64,000 bases of DNA from CAWAWP01 sp963841205 (GCA_963841205.1 CAWJCH010000003.1:124001-188000); one strand, 5' to 3'. Shown: positions 1 to 9,047, numbered from the stretch's first letter. Program-made: numbers and translations. The notes: a model not told the origin generated them from the sequence alone.

Positions 1-2
1 CT

Positions 3-536
3 TCTGCGATTCCCGGCGTCTTCCCGCCGGTGCGCATCGGCGACTCGGTCTATGTGGACGGCGGCTCGCTCGACAACGCCAGCGTCGAGACGGCGCTGAC
101 GCTCGGCGCGCGGCGCATCTTCGTGCTCGAAGTGGGGTACGATGAACAAGCGACCGGCGCGACACTCTGGTCCTCGTCGGCGATCGACGAGCCGTCTGAG
201 GTCGTGATCGCCGAGAAAAACGGCAGGAACGGCAGGATTCGTTTCGGCGGCCTGCGCCGTAGCGGGAATCGGCCTTCGGTGCATCCGCTGGCGGCGCTGC
301 TGGAGCGTACGAGCCAAGTCGTCAGCCACTACCAGCTCGAACAGGCGCTGGCCCGCGTACCGCGCGGCATCGAGGTGCATGTGATCCGCGTGGGGCACTC
401 GGCGGCGGGCGGCGCGCTGGAGTTCGAGAAGGCGTCGCGGTGGATCGAGCAGGGCTACGCCTTCACCCGCGCCTATCTGGAGGGGGTGTCGCTGGTTCAG
501 CCGCTGGTCGCGCCATCGCCGGCCAGTCCCGCGTGA
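3..536 (+). CDS. Patatin-like phospholipase, C-terminal part
   Basis: The reading frame is already open at base 3, so the N-terminal lipase half (with the GxSxG serine) lies upstream of the window. The visible start SAIPGVFPPV followed by YVDGGSLDN is the patatin C-terminal signature. The Asp of DGG is the second member of the Ser-Asp dyad. Patatin family proteins hydrolyse acyl esters of membrane lipids; the substrate here is unknown. The last 74 bases overlap, tail to tail, the end of the amidohydrolase gene on the other strand. Confidence 0.85.
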   Translation, partial: SAIPGVFPPVRIGDSVYVDGGSLDNASVETALTLGARRIFVLEVGYDEQATGATLWSSSAIDEPSEVVIAEKNGRNGRIRFGGLRRSGNRPSVHPLAALLERTSQVVSHYQLEQALARVPRGIEVHVIRVGHSAAGGALEFEKASRWIEQGYAFTRAYLEGVSLVQPLVAPSPASPA

Positions 537-1839
537 CCTCGCGGAGGCCGCCGAGCACGTCGTCCCAGCCCACGCACAGCAGCTTGTCGTCGCGCAGGAC
601 GGTCGACCCGGCGACGATCACCTCGCGGATGGCCTGCGGCGTCATCGAGTAGACGACGTTCTTCTCGTAGCTGAACGGCGGCTGCAGCGAGGGATCGTCC
701 ATGTCGAGCAGGACGAAGTCGGCGTAGAGTCCCGCCTCGACGCGCCCGGCGGGGAGGCCGAGCGTCTCGGCGCTGCCGAGCGTGCCCATGGCGAAGGCGA
801 CCTCCGCCGGGACGACCTCGGAGCTGAGGTGGGTCACCTTCTGTAGGAGGGCGCACATGCGCATCTCGTCGAAGACGGAGACGCGGTTGTTCGAGCAGCC
901 GCCGTCGCTGCCGAGGCCGATGCGCACGCCGGCAGCGAGCATGTCCACGATGCGGGTGACGCCGTCGCCGAGGAACATGTTGCTGGCAGGGTTGTAGACG
1001 AGCCGCACGTCGCGCTGGCCCATCAGTTGGATGTCGTCGTCCTCCAGCCAGACGCCGTGGATCGCGGTCATGCGCTCCATCGCCAGGCCCAGCGATTCGA
1101 GCCAGCGCATGGGCGTCTTGCCGTGCTCGCGGAGGATGGTATCGCGCTCGTAGCGTCCCTCGGCGACGTGGATGTGGAAGCGGGTATCAAACTCCTCGGC
1201 GAGCTGCGAGCCGGCCTGGATCATCGCGGGGCTAGCAGCGTGCGGCGAGTGCGGCGCGGGGCAGACGTGCACGTCGTGGCGCCCGCGGTACTCCTGCCAG
1301 AGCTCGCGGGTGCGACTGACGGAGTCGGGGATGGACTCCTGGTAGTCGGGCGGGGCGCCGTCCCAGTCGTACATGGTGCGCGCGAGGACGATGCGCATGC
1401 CGAGGTCGCGGGCGGCGCGGATGACGGCGTGATCCTTGGCGTTGCCGCCGCTGTGGATGTAGAAGAAGTCGCAGACGGTGGTGACGCCAGCGCGCAGCAT
1501 CTCGGCGAAGGCGAAGCGGGCGCCGTGGTAGACGGTCTCTTCGTCCATGCGCGGGGTGTAGGCGTAGAGCGCGCGGTCGCGCCAAGTGAAGAAGTCGCAG
1601 TCGTCGCCGATGCCGCGCAGCATGGACTGGAAGGAGTGATTGTGGGCGTTGAGGGTGCCCGGCGCGAGGAGCCGCCGCGGGTGGCGCTCGACTTCCTCGC
1701 CCTCACCTAGCGCTTCGAGGGGGCAGACGCGGGCGATGCGCCCGCCCTCGACGACGACGGCGAGGCCTGGCTCGAACCGCCCGTTGACGAGGGTGCGCTC
1801 GGCGGCGAGGATGCGGCGGGTGGGGAGAGATGGGATCAT
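463..1839 (-). CDS. Amidohydrolase (cytosine/guanine deaminase-like superfamily)
   Basis: A 458-aa metal-dependent hydrolase of the deaminase/chlorohydrolase branch. The metal ligands are in order: HNH in LNAHNHS after the first beta strand, HIHVAE, the IHG histidine, and the Asp of GLGSDGG. A small beta-sandwich at both ends (RILAAERTLVNG and the C-terminal VIVAGSTVLRD region) is typical of the family. These enzymes deaminate or dechlorinate heterocycles (cytosine, 8-oxoguanine, s-triazines, methylthioadenosine); the substrate cannot be read from the motifs. I chose the ATG at 1839 because GGGAG lies about 9 bases upstream; the upstream in-frame ATG has no such site. Confidence 0.88.
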   Translation of the reverse strand: MIPSLPTRRILAAERTLVNGRFEPGLAVVVEGGRIARVCPLEALGEGEEVERHPRRLLAPGTLNAHNHSFQSMLRGIGDDCDFFTWRDRALYAYTPRMDEETVYHGARFAFAEMLRAGVTTVCDFFYIHSGGNAKDHAVIRAARDLGMRIVLARTMYDWDGAPPDYQESIPDSVSRTRELWQEYRGRHDVHVCPAPHSPHAASPAMIQAGSQLAEEFDTRFHIHVAEGRYERDTILREHGKTPMRWLESLGLAMERMTAIHGVWLEDDDIQLMGQRDVRLVYNPASNMFLGDGVTRIVDMLAAGVRIGLGSDGGCSNNRVSVFDEMRMCALLQKVTHLSSEVVPAEVAFAMGTLGSAETLGLPAGRVEAGLYADFVLLDMDDPSLQPPFSYEKNVVYSMTPQAIREVIVAGSTVLRDDKLLCVGWDDVLGGLREVTRDWPAMARPAAEPATPPPDRRG

Positions 1840-1899
1840 GATATGTACTCCCTGAACGAGGCCCATACCCATATATCGGTGGATGCGCGCACCGCCTGA

Positions 1900-2427
1900 C
1901 TATGTCGAGTCTGCGCCCGGTGCTAAGGGTCGTTCAGTGTCATTCGCGATGGCGAGCCAGCAGATGCCGAGAATGGGGATTGCTGGAAAGCTTATGGCAG
2001 CCAGGATGCTCCCCGCGGCACGGCTCACGACCCACGCCCCGGGATACGTGAGCGAGGCGAGAAAGCTCAGCGGGAAGAGCAAGACGCTGGTGAGGATGGC
2101 GATGACGCAGGCCACGGTGCGCACCGGTCTGCGCAACCTGCGCGGCATTAGGAGGGCGAGAACGGTCGCGAACAGGCACGTCCCGATTACCACCAACATC
2201 GGCACCCCGACCAAATGATAGTCGTTTGATCCCGGCGCCATCGGGGTTTCGGGGCTGGCGTCAGGCAGCATCATCGGCCAGGGCGACCCGTCGGGTGGGT
2301 ACAGGTGGTGCCACTGCAGGAATGGCGCGATCAGGCCGCCAACGCACGCTAGTACGAGGAGAATGCCAGGGTAACACAGGCACCCACGCGGCGGCAATGG
2401 CTGTCGTTTCTGCGATGCCGGTGTCAT
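1900..2427 (-). CDS. Hypothetical membrane protein
   Basis: About 175 aa with four probable membrane segments: a hydrophobic stretch after PRGCLCYPGI, then VPMLVVIGTCLFATVLALL, VACVIAILTSVLLFPL and a C-terminal segment ending in ICWLAIAND. A loop of about 45 residues rich in Pro and Asp separates the first two. No recognised family. The ATG at 2427 has GGAGAGG and AGGG just upstream. It is transcribed towards the amidohydrolase on the same strand, 60 bases away, and may be co-transcribed. Confidence 0.6.
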   Translation of the reverse strand: MTPASQKRQPLPPRGCLCYPGILLVLACVGGLIAPFLQWHHLYPPDGSPWPMMLPDASPETPMAPGSNDYHLVGVPMLVVIGTCLFATVLALLMPRRLRRPVRTVACVIAILTSVLLFPLSFLASLTYPGAWVVSRAAGSILAAISFPAIPILGICWLAIANDTERPLAPGADST

Positions 2428-2681
2428 TATCCCTGACCTCTCCCAGGACGGCGGCCCCACGAACATACATGATGGCACGTCGCCCCTCGCGCATCACGTC
2501 CACGGCACGCGACTGGCCGCTCGCATTGTTCCTACGTCGCCAATGAAGCGCGTCTCCCGCCGCGACACACGGGCCAGCGTGCTACACTGGCTGGGTATGC
2601 CCACACGGCGGGCCATGCTCTCCGAGCCGTCCTTCGTGCGTGCTCTGTCCTCTCTCGAGCAATCTGGATTCTGGAGTAATT

Positions 2682-3893
2682 ATGGCGAGCGCCGAGATCG
2701 AGCTGCGCGGGCATATCATCGATAGCTACACCTTGCCGCGCGTCTGGGGCGCGATCGAGGACGCAGGGGCGCGCTTCCGTGTGCGCGAGATGCGCGTGGG
2801 GCAGAGCGAGACGGAGACGAGCTACGCGCGAATCGAGGTGATCGCCGATGGCGATGATCAGCTCCGCGAGCTGTTGGGCGAGCTGCAGCGGCTGGGGGCG
2901 GAGCTGGCGGAGGAGCGCGACGCGACGACGGCGGTGGTGACGCAGGCGGGCTTGCTGCCCAACGATTTCTACTCCACGACGAATCTGCCGACGCGGGTGC
3001 GCGTGGACGGGCGCTGGCTCGGCGTCGAGAACATCGAGATGGACGTCGCCATCGCCGTGGATCGCGCTGCGGGACGCGCGGAGGCGCGGCCGATGCACGA
3101 GGCGCGCGTCGGTGAGGAGGTGGTGGTGGGCTTCGAGGGCGTGCGCGTCGAGCCTCTGGAGCGACCGCGGCAGCGCGAGGCCTTCGCGTTCATGCAGAGT
3201 CCGGTGTCGTCGGAGCGGGCGAAGGCGCTGGCGATCGCGGACGTGGCGGAGGCGATCCGCGAGGCGCGCAGCCACGACGGCAAGGTGCTCTTCGTGCTCG
3301 GCCCCGCGGTGGTGCATACGGCGGCGCGCATGGCGGTGGCGGACCTGATCCGGCGCGGGTACATTCAGGTGATCTTTGGCGGGAACGCGATCGTGGCGCA
3401 CGACGTGGAGGCGGCGATGTTCGGCACGTCGCTGGGCATCGATCTGGCGACGGGGCTGCCGGTGGAGCACGGCCACCGCAATCATCTGCGGGCGATCAAC
3501 GCGGTGCGTGGCGCGGGCTCGCTGGAGGCGGCGCGGGCGCAGGGGCTGCTGGGCGACGGCATCGTCGGTTCGGCGCTGGAGCGTGGTGTGGAGCTGGTGC
3601 TGGCCGGCTCGATCCGCGACGACGGCCCGATGCCGGGGGTGATCACGGATTCGGTGGCGGCGCAGGGACGCATGCGCGCGGCGGTGCGTGGGGTGGAGGT
3701 GGCGGTGATGGCGGCCTCGATGCTGCACGCGATCGCGACGGGCAATCTGCTGCCGGCGGCGGTGCGCTGCGTGGCGGTGGACATCAATCCGGCGGTGGTG
3801 ACGAAGATCGCGGATCGTGGGACGGGGCAGGCGGTGGGGCTGGTGACGGACGTGGAGCTCTTCCTGCGCGCGCTGGCCGACGCATTGGGGTGA
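2682..3893 (+). CDS. TIGR00300 family LOR/SDH-type enzyme (ornithine cyclodeaminase/arginine dihydrolase-like)
   Basis: 403 aa matching the TIGR00300/LOR-SDH family. The N-terminal part (ELRGHIIDS, TLPRVWGAIED) leads into the conserved TNLPTRVRV, LGVENIEMDV segment, and the C-terminal half has a Rossmann-like region (VLFVLGPAVVHTAA, FGGNAIVAHDVEA, then DIATG-like and GHRNHLRAIN motifs). Characterised members include the archaeal ornithine cyclodeaminase MMP1218 and the cyanobacterial bifunctional ArgZ/AgrE, so a role in arginine/ornithine catabolism is inferred. GGAG at 2673-2676 supports the ATG at 2682. The gene stands alone; a large open frame on the opposite strand is a GC-rich shadow. 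Confidence 0.85.
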   Translation: MASAEIELRGHIIDSYTLPRVWGAIEDAGARFRVREMRVGQSETETSYARIEVIADGDDQLRELLGELQRLGAELAEERDATTAVVTQAGLLPNDFYSTTNLPTRVRVDGRWLGVENIEMDVAIAVDRAAGRAEARPMHEARVGEEVVVGFEGVRVEPLERPRQREAFAFMQSPVSSERAKALAIADVAEAIREARSHDGKVLFVLGPAVVHTAARMAVADLIRRGYIQVIFGGNAIVAHDVEAAMFGTSLGIDLATGLPVEHGHRNHLRAINAVRGAGSLEAARAQGLLGDGIVGSALERGVELVLAGSIRDDGPMPGVITDSVAAQGRMRAAVRGVEVAVMAASMLHAIATGNLLPAAVRCVAVDINPAVVTKIADRGTGQAVGLVTDVELFLRALADALG

Positions 3894-3979
3894 AGGGACG
3901 TCACCCCCGCGACGATTGGGTCCCGCCCCGCCGAGCGATGGCCCTCTACCCGTAATCCTGCCACGCTCGGCCAGACTAC

Positions 3980-4555
3980 TCATGCGCGAGCCTTGCCTTG
4001 TGGTCCTTGGCGTTGCGCACTTAGCAGGAGGGGGATTCCGGAGGCTAGGCCGAGCAGCAACGCCAGCACCATCGCGAGTGCGGACCCTCCCAGCGGCGGC
4101 TTGACCGTCATCAGAGAGACGATCCCCAGCAGAAGAGCAAGCAGCACTTGTAAGGCGGTGCCCATCACGGGATCGGCGATTTGCGCCGCGAGAGGCGCCG
4201 GAAGTGGTCCCTCGGGCGTTTGGCGTGCCACCCGCTCGATTGCATGCAAGCGTCGTTCGACAATCAGCGGGCCAATTGGCGCCATGAGCGCGAAGCTGAT
4301 GATCGCTACCGTCACCCAGCCGGTCTCTAGTCCCCAACTGGTGAACGCCATATAGAGGCCGGCGGCGGCCAGCAACAGAATGCCGCCGACGGCCAGGGGA
4401 TCGGAGAGGAAGATCGCGCGGCAGATTACCCGCACCTGATTGACGGAACTCGCGCGCCGCATTGCAATGATGCCAAAGAGCCAGACGCCGAGCGACATGA
4501 GAAAGCCGAACGCACCGAGGATGTGCGCGAAGAGCGCTAGCGTATATGGGATCAT
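3980..4555 (-). CDS. DUF2269-like integral membrane protein
   Basis: 191 aa with five to six membrane helices beginning at residue 3 (TLALFAHILGAFGFLMSL). The opening FAHILGAFG and the later LSDPLAVGGILLLAAAGLY resemble the DUF2269 family, whose function is unknown. GGAGG lies about 8 bases before the ATG. It is the third gene of a minus-strand group TetR - DUF1772-like - DUF2269-like, so it is probably under control of the TetR protein at 5216-5872. Confidence 0.7.
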   Translation of the reverse strand: MIPYTLALFAHILGAFGFLMSLGVWLFGIIAMRRASSVNQVRVICRAIFLSDPLAVGGILLLAAAGLYMAFTSWGLETGWVTVAIISFALMAPIGPLIVERRLHAIERVARQTPEGPLPAPLAAQIADPVMGTALQVLLALLLGIVSLMTVKPPLGGSALAMVLALLLGLASGIPLLLSAQRQGPQGKARA

Positions 4556-4642
4556 GCGGCGAGCCTCCGCCTCTATCCAGCCTCGTTCCAGCCTCGTTGA
4601 AGTAGATGATGTGTCAGTTGCACACCGTCGAGCGAGTTGCCG

Positions 4643-5125
4643 TTAGCCATGCTGAGTCGCGGCGAGCGCCCACAGCATCAGGCCAAATGTCGCCACCTGC
4701 AACATCGCGCGAAGGGTCTGCCAGCGCGAGAAGCGGTCGAGGAGGTCCGAAAGCTGGTGCTCGTCGTGAGCGGCCCGCCGCTGGCGCAGGAGGATCGGCG
4801 CCGCTCGTGTCGTCGTGAAGGTGTGGGCGAGTGCAGCCACCGCGGCGAGGTAGAGTGGCAGCGCACGGTTCGGCGGCGCACCCAAGGCGTAGGCAAGCGC
4901 GGAGGCGGCTATCGTGAGCAGCGCACCACCAACACCGAGCGCGGCATACCAGATGATGCCTGGTCCGAGGTCCGCAGCCTGACTGTAGGCTGAGTAGGCA
5001 ACACTGCCAATGCGTCTACGCGCGGGTAGCTGCTTGATGGACTGATCGAGGCTCGCCCCCGCGAGAAGCCCGTCCAGCGCGGTAGCGGTGATCAGGAGCG
5101 CGATCAGCGGGGCATCCGAGGTCAT
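4643..5125 (-). CDS. DUF1772-like membrane protein
   Basis: 160 aa with four hydrophobic segments (PLIALLITATALDGLLAG, a central LGPGIIWYAALGVGGALLTIA, YLAAVAALAHTFTT and VATFGLMLWALAA). The arrangement, with a polar NRALP/TRAAP stretch between helices and the WQTLRA motif before the last, resembles DUF1772 (anthrone-oxygenase-like) proteins. GGAGG at 5135-5139 fixes the ATG at 5125. It sits between the TetR gene and the DUF2269-like gene. Function unknown. Confidence 0.65.
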   Translation of the reverse strand: MTSDAPLIALLITATALDGLLAGASLDQSIKQLPARRRIGSVAYSAYSQAADLGPGIIWYAALGVGGALLTIAASALAYALGAPPNRALPLYLAAVAALAHTFTTTRAAPILLRQRRAAHDEHQLSDLLDRFSRWQTLRAMLQVATFGLMLWALAATQHG

Positions 5126-5215
5126 GCGTACCTCCGGCACACTCTCCGCGCCAGGCGGTGCTGGCGCAGCCTCTGATGGACATTGTTGTCAGGGGGCGAA
5201 CGAGTGGATCGTTCG

Positions 5216-5872
5216 TCACGTCACCGCGTTCAAGAAGAGGCGCACAAGCGTCGTAATGGTCGCGGGTGAGGGCTTCGTCGGCTCGGCCTCGCCAGAGATC
5301 AGGCCGTCCGCGAGAAGGTAGGCCAAGAATGGGGCGACGAAGAAGAGCAAGACCTCCTCTGAGGGTGGCTGGCGGATCGCACCGGCTTCATGAGCGCGGG
5401 TAAGCAGCGAGGCCAGCGCAGCGCTCCCCTGCCTGACCAGCGACCCTCGCATGAGTTCGGCGATCTGCGGGAACTGGGGCGCGACGGCGATGAGCGTTCG
5501 CAGAAGGGCAACGTACTCAGGCGCCATGAGCTGCTCCGAGGCGCCGGTGGCAAACCCGACGAGCGCCTCCTCCAGGTCTGCCCGGCTGCTGATGAGGCTT
5601 CCGGCGGCGAGCGCGGGTACCTCCGGCAGGAAGCGCCCGATCGTCAGCTGACGCAGAATATCGACGAAGAGCGCCTCCTTCGTGGCGTAGTAGCGATAGA
5701 GCGTCTGTTTCGAGACGCCAGCCGTCGCCGCGATCGCGTCCATCGTGGCACGCTCGTAGCCAAGTTCGAGGAAGAGCCGCCGAGCGCCCGCGCGGATGGT
5801 ATCGCGCTTCGCCTTCGCGCGGGCAGATTCGCTATTCCACTCCTGATCGCCCTCGGACGTATCGCGACCCAT
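5216..5872 (-). CDS. TetR/AcrR family transcriptional regulator
   Basis: About 218 aa. The N-terminal helix-turn-helix is clear: ARRLFLELGYERATMDAI then AGVSKQTLYRYYATKEALF, the hallmark of TetR proteins. The C-terminal half is a helical ligand/dimer domain ending in FLAYLLADGLISG. It heads the minus-strand group with the DUF1772- and DUF2269-like membrane genes, which it probably represses. The ligand is unknown. The start at 5872 is chosen over 5899 because GAGG lies just before it; the spacing is short, so the start is uncertain by nine codons. Confidence 0.85.
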   Translation of the reverse strand: MGRDTSEGDQEWNSESARAKAKRDTIRAGARRLFLELGYERATMDAIAATAGVSKQTLYRYYATKEALFVDILRQLTIGRFLPEVPALAAGSLISSRADLEEALVGFATGASEQLMAPEYVALLRTLIAVAPQFPQIAELMRGSLVRQGSAALASLLTRAHEAGAIRQPPSEEVLLFFVAPFLAYLLADGLISGEAEPTKPSPATITTLVRLFLNAVT

Positions 5873-6023
5873 GCCTCGGTTATTTCTCCATCTTCCCACA
5901 TCGACCGCGTATCAAACTGTACGGTCTAGTATGATTCAAGTATACGCTGGACGCCGCCTTTCGTCAAGGTCACATTCCCGCCCAGGATGCGAACAAGTGC
6001 GTGCAGCTCGACGACGCCTCAGC

Positions 6024-6085
6024 TTGCTTCGCCGCCAATTCTGTCGTACAATTTAGGAGTTGCTCAATCGTGCAATTGTATTGAG
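6024..6085 (+). promoter_or_regulatory. Promoter and ArsR-type operator of the arsR-CDF operon
   Basis: TTGCTT at 6024-6029 and TACAAT at 6047-6052, separated by 17 bases, form a good sigma-70 promoter. Just downstream, over the expected transcription start, the inverted repeat CTCAAT - 11 bases - ATTGAG (6063-6068 and 6080-6085) has the size and position expected of an ArsR/SmtB operator. Binding by the protein encoded at 6099 is inferred. Confidence 0.6.
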
Positions 6086-6098
6086 AGGGCGTCTCACT

Positions 6099-6533
6099 AT
6101 GGTGGAGCGTATCGCCGCGGGGGGGTGCGCCGCGCGCGGAGCGGACGAGCTGCGCGTCGCGAGGGGCCGTGCGCTGTTGCTCGACGACGCCACGTACGGC
6201 GAGCTGGCCGAGATCTTTCGTGCGCTCGCCGATCCGACGCGCGCCAAGATCGTGTATAGCCTGTTGCGGCAGGACCTCTGCACCTGCGACCTGGCGGCGA
6301 TCCTCGGCGCATCGGAATCCGCCGTCTCGCAGCACCTGCGCATGTTGCGGCACCTGCGACTTGTGAAGAGTCGCCGCGCGGGCAAGCTGGTGCTCTACAG
6401 CCTGGACGACGCGCACATCAGCCTGTTGCTCGCCGTCTGCCTGAATCACGTCCGCGACGGCGATCATGTCAAGCTCGCGCCGCTGCTGGCGCACTTTGCC
6501 AGGACGGAGGAGCCGGAGGAGGTGCGCGCATGA
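6099..6533 (+). CDS. ArsR/SmtB family metal-responsive repressor
   Basis: 144 aa from the ATG at 6099. The winged helix is visible: ALADPTRAKIVYSLL, then the metal-site helix DLCTCDLA and the recognition helix ESAVSQHLRMLRHLRLV, followed by the wing SRRAGKLVLYSL. The CTC pair in DLCTCDLA matches the alpha-3N/alpha-3 CxC motif of CadC/ArsR-type sensors of soft metals (Cd, Pb, Zn). Its last four bases overlap the start of the CDF efflux gene (ATGA), so the two are translationally coupled. It presumably represses the operon from the operator at 6063-6085 until metal binds. Confidence 0.88.
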   Translation: MVERIAAGGCAARGADELRVARGRALLLDDATYGELAEIFRALADPTRAKIVYSLLRQDLCTCDLAAILGASESAVSQHLRMLRHLRLVKSRRAGKLVLYSLDDAHISLLLAVCLNHVRDGDHVKLAPLLAHFARTEEPEEVRA

Positions 6534-7495
6534 CCGACTCGCATACGCACCTCCACGCGCACCGCCACGGCATGGTCGGGCGCACGCTGCGCACGGCCTT
6601 CGCGCTCACACTGGGCATCCTCGCCGTCGAGGTGATCGGCGGCCTCGTCTCGCACTCGCTGGCGCTGCTCTCCGACGCCGGCCACGTCTTCACCGACGTC
6701 ATCGCGCTGGGGCTGGCCTGGTTCGCCGCCGGGCAGACCGAGCGCCCGGCGAACGCGCGCAAGACCTTCGGCTATCACCGCATCGGCGTCCTCGCCGCGC
6801 TGGCCAACTCCGGCGCGCTGATCGTGATCGTCGCCGTGATCGCCGTTGAGGCCGTGTTGCGCCTGCGGCACCCCGAGGCGGTGACGCCATGGGTGATGTT
6901 CGTCTCAGCGGGCGTGGGCATCGCGGCGAATCTCTACATCGCCTTCGGGCTGCGGCGCACCGGGGGTGAGAACCTGAACGCGCGGGCGGCGCTGCTGCAC
7001 GTCATCGGCGACATCGGCGCCTCGGCGGCGGTGATCGCGAGCGGCGTGGTGATCCTGCTCACCGGCTGGTATCCCGCCGACGCGATCCTCTCGCTGGTGA
7101 TTGCCGTGTTGATCGCCCGCAGCGCCTGGAGCGTCCTCCGCGAGACGCTGGACATCCTCATGGAGGCGTCGCCGCGCGGCCTCGACACGACGCAGTTGGC
7201 GCGCGACATTGAGCGCACACCAGGGATCAGCGGCGTCCATGATCTGCACGTGTGGACACTTGCCGGCGGCGTTTCCGCGCTCTCGGCGCACGTGCGTGTG
7301 CCGGATCGCCGTGTCTCGGACTGCGATGGGCTGCTCGGCGGCATCACGCGGATGCTGGCGGCGAAATACGGTATCGGGCATACGACGATCCAGTTCGAGT
7401 GCGCCGACTGCGGCCACGACGAACTCTATTGCAGCATGTCGTCGGAGTCCTCGCACGACCACGCGCCCGAGACGACGGACGCGACGGCCCGCTGA
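6530..7495 (+). CDS. Cation diffusion facilitator (Zn/Cd/Co efflux)
   Basis: 321 aa CDF transporter with six membrane helices. The metal site is intact: HSLALLSDAGHVFTD in helix 2 (DxxxD type) and HVIGDIGAS in helix 5 (HxxxD). A His-rich N-terminus (HTHLHAHRH) and a C-terminal cytoplasmic ferredoxin-like domain (VHDLHVWTL, IGHTTIQFE) are usual for CzcD/ZitB proteins. An extra Cys-rich tail CADCGHDELYC may add a metal site. It exports divalent metal in exchange for protons. It overlaps the ArsR-type gene by four bases and shares its promoter. Confidence 0.9.
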   Translation: MTDSHTHLHAHRHGMVGRTLRTAFALTLGILAVEVIGGLVSHSLALLSDAGHVFTDVIALGLAWFAAGQTERPANARKTFGYHRIGVLAALANSGALIVIVAVIAVEAVLRLRHPEAVTPWVMFVSAGVGIAANLYIAFGLRRTGGENLNARAALLHVIGDIGASAAVIASGVVILLTGWYPADAILSLVIAVLIARSAWSVLRETLDILMEASPRGLDTTQLARDIERTPGISGVHDLHVWTLAGGVSALSAHVRVPDRRVSDCDGLLGGITRMLAAKYGIGHTTIQFECADCGHDELYCSMSSESSHDHAPETTDATAR

Positions 7496-7504
7496 GGCCC
7501 CGCT

Positions 7505-8056
7505 TCAGGGCTGGTAATGCAGCGCGCTCGGAGCCACGCCCAGCGCGGCGGCGAAGAGCGACCAGAAGGTGTCGAAGTCGACAATTGCCCCCCTAGGCCC
7601 GCTGCTGAGGCCGGCGTATTCGCAGCCGTCGGGCTTGGCCTCGCCCGTCACCTGTGTGCCGTCCGCCCGCGTGAAGGTCAGGTGGTAGAACAGGCCAAGA
7701 TCCAACGGGCAGAAATAGTCCGCGTTGGCGGGGTAGGGTTTGGGCGCGGCGATTGCGTCGGAGAGTTTGGCGATGGCGGCGGGGTCGGTGCCCGTGTGGT
7801 CGAAGGCGGGGATGTTGTTGCGAGGGAACTCCGAGGTCCGCGTGGCAAGGAGGCTGGCGAACGGGCCGCCGCGCACCGCCGTAGCGTTCGCATGAGCCTT
7901 GGCGGCCTGCCCGCAGCTGGCGAGCGCGATGACGATGATCAGCACGGCGGGCCAATGCCGCGAGCTGGTGGGACCTGCGCATGGACGCCCCCTCGAGTTG
8001 GCATGCCGGATCCGATCCGATTGCTGTGGCCACGTGTGGCCCGAGGGACATTTCAT
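7505..8056 (-). CDS. Putative lipoprotein, start uncertain
   Basis: About 183 aa. A hydrophobic stretch VLIIVIALASCG ends in a lipobox-like LASC, so the protein is probably lipidated and exported. The mature part has two further cysteines (ADYFCPLD and PDGCEYAG) that could form a disulphide, as in small secreted inhibitors. The N-terminus is unclear: the ATG at 8056 gives a long, unusual leader, and a better looking Met-Arg-Arg start lies in another frame, so a frameshift near 7950 is possible. No family recognised. Confidence 0.5.
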   Translation of the reverse strand: MKCPSGHTWPQQSDRIRHANSRGRPCAGPTSSRHWPAVLIIVIALASCGQAAKAHANATAVRGGPFASLLATRTSEFPRNNIPAFDHTGTDPAAIAKLSDAIAAPKPYPANADYFCPLDLGLFYHLTFTRADGTQVTGEAKPDGCEYAGLSSGPRGAIVDFDTFWSLFAAALGVAPSALHYQP

Positions 8057-8262
8057 CAGACTGCGGACGGGAGCCGTATTCCCCGCCAAGTCGGCGTGGG
8101 CTTCCGCACTGGTTGGCAGGTCCCACTAGGCGATGGCGAACCGAGGAGAAACCTTCGCGAACGTGAGCTGCATGGCCATGAGGAACGCGTCCTGACGTAT
8201 GGAGCGGCGTCTGTGCTTAGAAGACGCCTCGGAGGCCATTCGGTTCCCGTCCCGTCGCGCGT

Positions 8263-8940
8263 TCACCACTTCTGGATCGTGCGGCCGGAGGACGGCACGC
8301 TGAGGTGATCCGTCGCGGCCCAGGAGAGCAGCGTGCCGCGCAGCGTTTCGCCGTCAGGCGTCCGCTCGGCGGTCATCTTCATCGTGACGATGGCACAGTT
8401 GGGGATCGACAGGCTGACCAGTGGCAGCACGTCCACCTCGGGGCAGAGATCCGCGACGCTGGCGAGCAGCAATCCGCCGTGGCAGACGATCACGATCTCC
8501 TCGCCGTCGCGCCCGGCCACGGCGGCGGAGATGCCGCTGCGGACGCGCTCGTGGAGTCCGAACATGTTCTCGCCGCCGGGGAAATTGAGGTCGTGTGCGC
8601 CGGCGAACCAGGCTTCGAAGATGCGATCGTGCTCGGCCCAGAGGGCGTCGGTCGGCTCCTGGCCCTCGAGGTCGCCGACGTTCACCTCGCGGAACTCCTC
8701 GCGCACGATGACGGGCTGGTCCAGCCGCGTGGCGATGATCTCGGCGGTTTCGTACGCGCGCTTCAGCGGCGAAGAGTAGACGGCGGTGATGGGCAGGTGC
8801 GCGAAGTGCTCGGCGGTCTCGCGCGCCTGCTCCACGCCGCGCGGCGTCAGCGAATAGTCTACGAGGCGGTGTGAGAACTCGCGCGTGAGGTTGGCGGGGT
8901 TCTCGCCGTGGCGGACCAGATAGAGGGTGTTGCTGCTCAT
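8263..8940 (-). CDS. Histidine phosphatase superfamily (phosphoglycerate mutase-like)
   Basis: 225 aa. The N-terminal YLVRHGE carries the catalytic RHG histidine; Arg of SSPLKRAYETA, Glu of EFREVNVGDLEG and the second His of VCHGGLL complete the phosphate pocket. Members are small-molecule phosphatases or mutases; the substrate is unknown. The start is ambiguous: AGGAG is only one base before the ATG at 8940, and an upstream in-frame ATG at 8958 exists. It stands alone, convergent with the lipoprotein gene's upstream region. Confidence 0.85.
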   Translation of the reverse strand: MSSNTLYLVRHGENPANLTREFSHRLVDYSLTPRGVEQARETAEHFAHLPITAVYSSPLKRAYETAEIIATRLDQPVIVREEFREVNVGDLEGQEPTDALWAEHDRIFEAWFAGAHDLNFPGGENMFGLHERVRSGISAAVAGRDGEEIVIVCHGGLLLASVADLCPEVDVLPLVSLSIPNCAIVTMKMTAERTPDGETLRGTLLSWAATDHLSVPSSGRTIQKW

Positions 8941-9047
8941 GCTCCTATTGTAGAGCATGCGCGTTAAGGCTTCGCGTCAGGTCGAGGCTCTCGTCGCACT
9001 ACCCTCGCGCGAGCTAGGGCGTTCCGCGACGCGGCAGCAGCAGCCCG

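Noticed and set aside
2532..4337. 601-codon open frame on the minus strand across the TIGR00300 gene
   Set aside because: Arg/His-rich composition typical of a GC-rich antisense shadow, no family motif, and the plus strand holds a complete recognised gene.
5880..5960. TetR operator upstream of the gene at 5872
   Set aside because: ACTGTACGGT is only weakly palindromic and no better repeat was found, so no operator is claimed.
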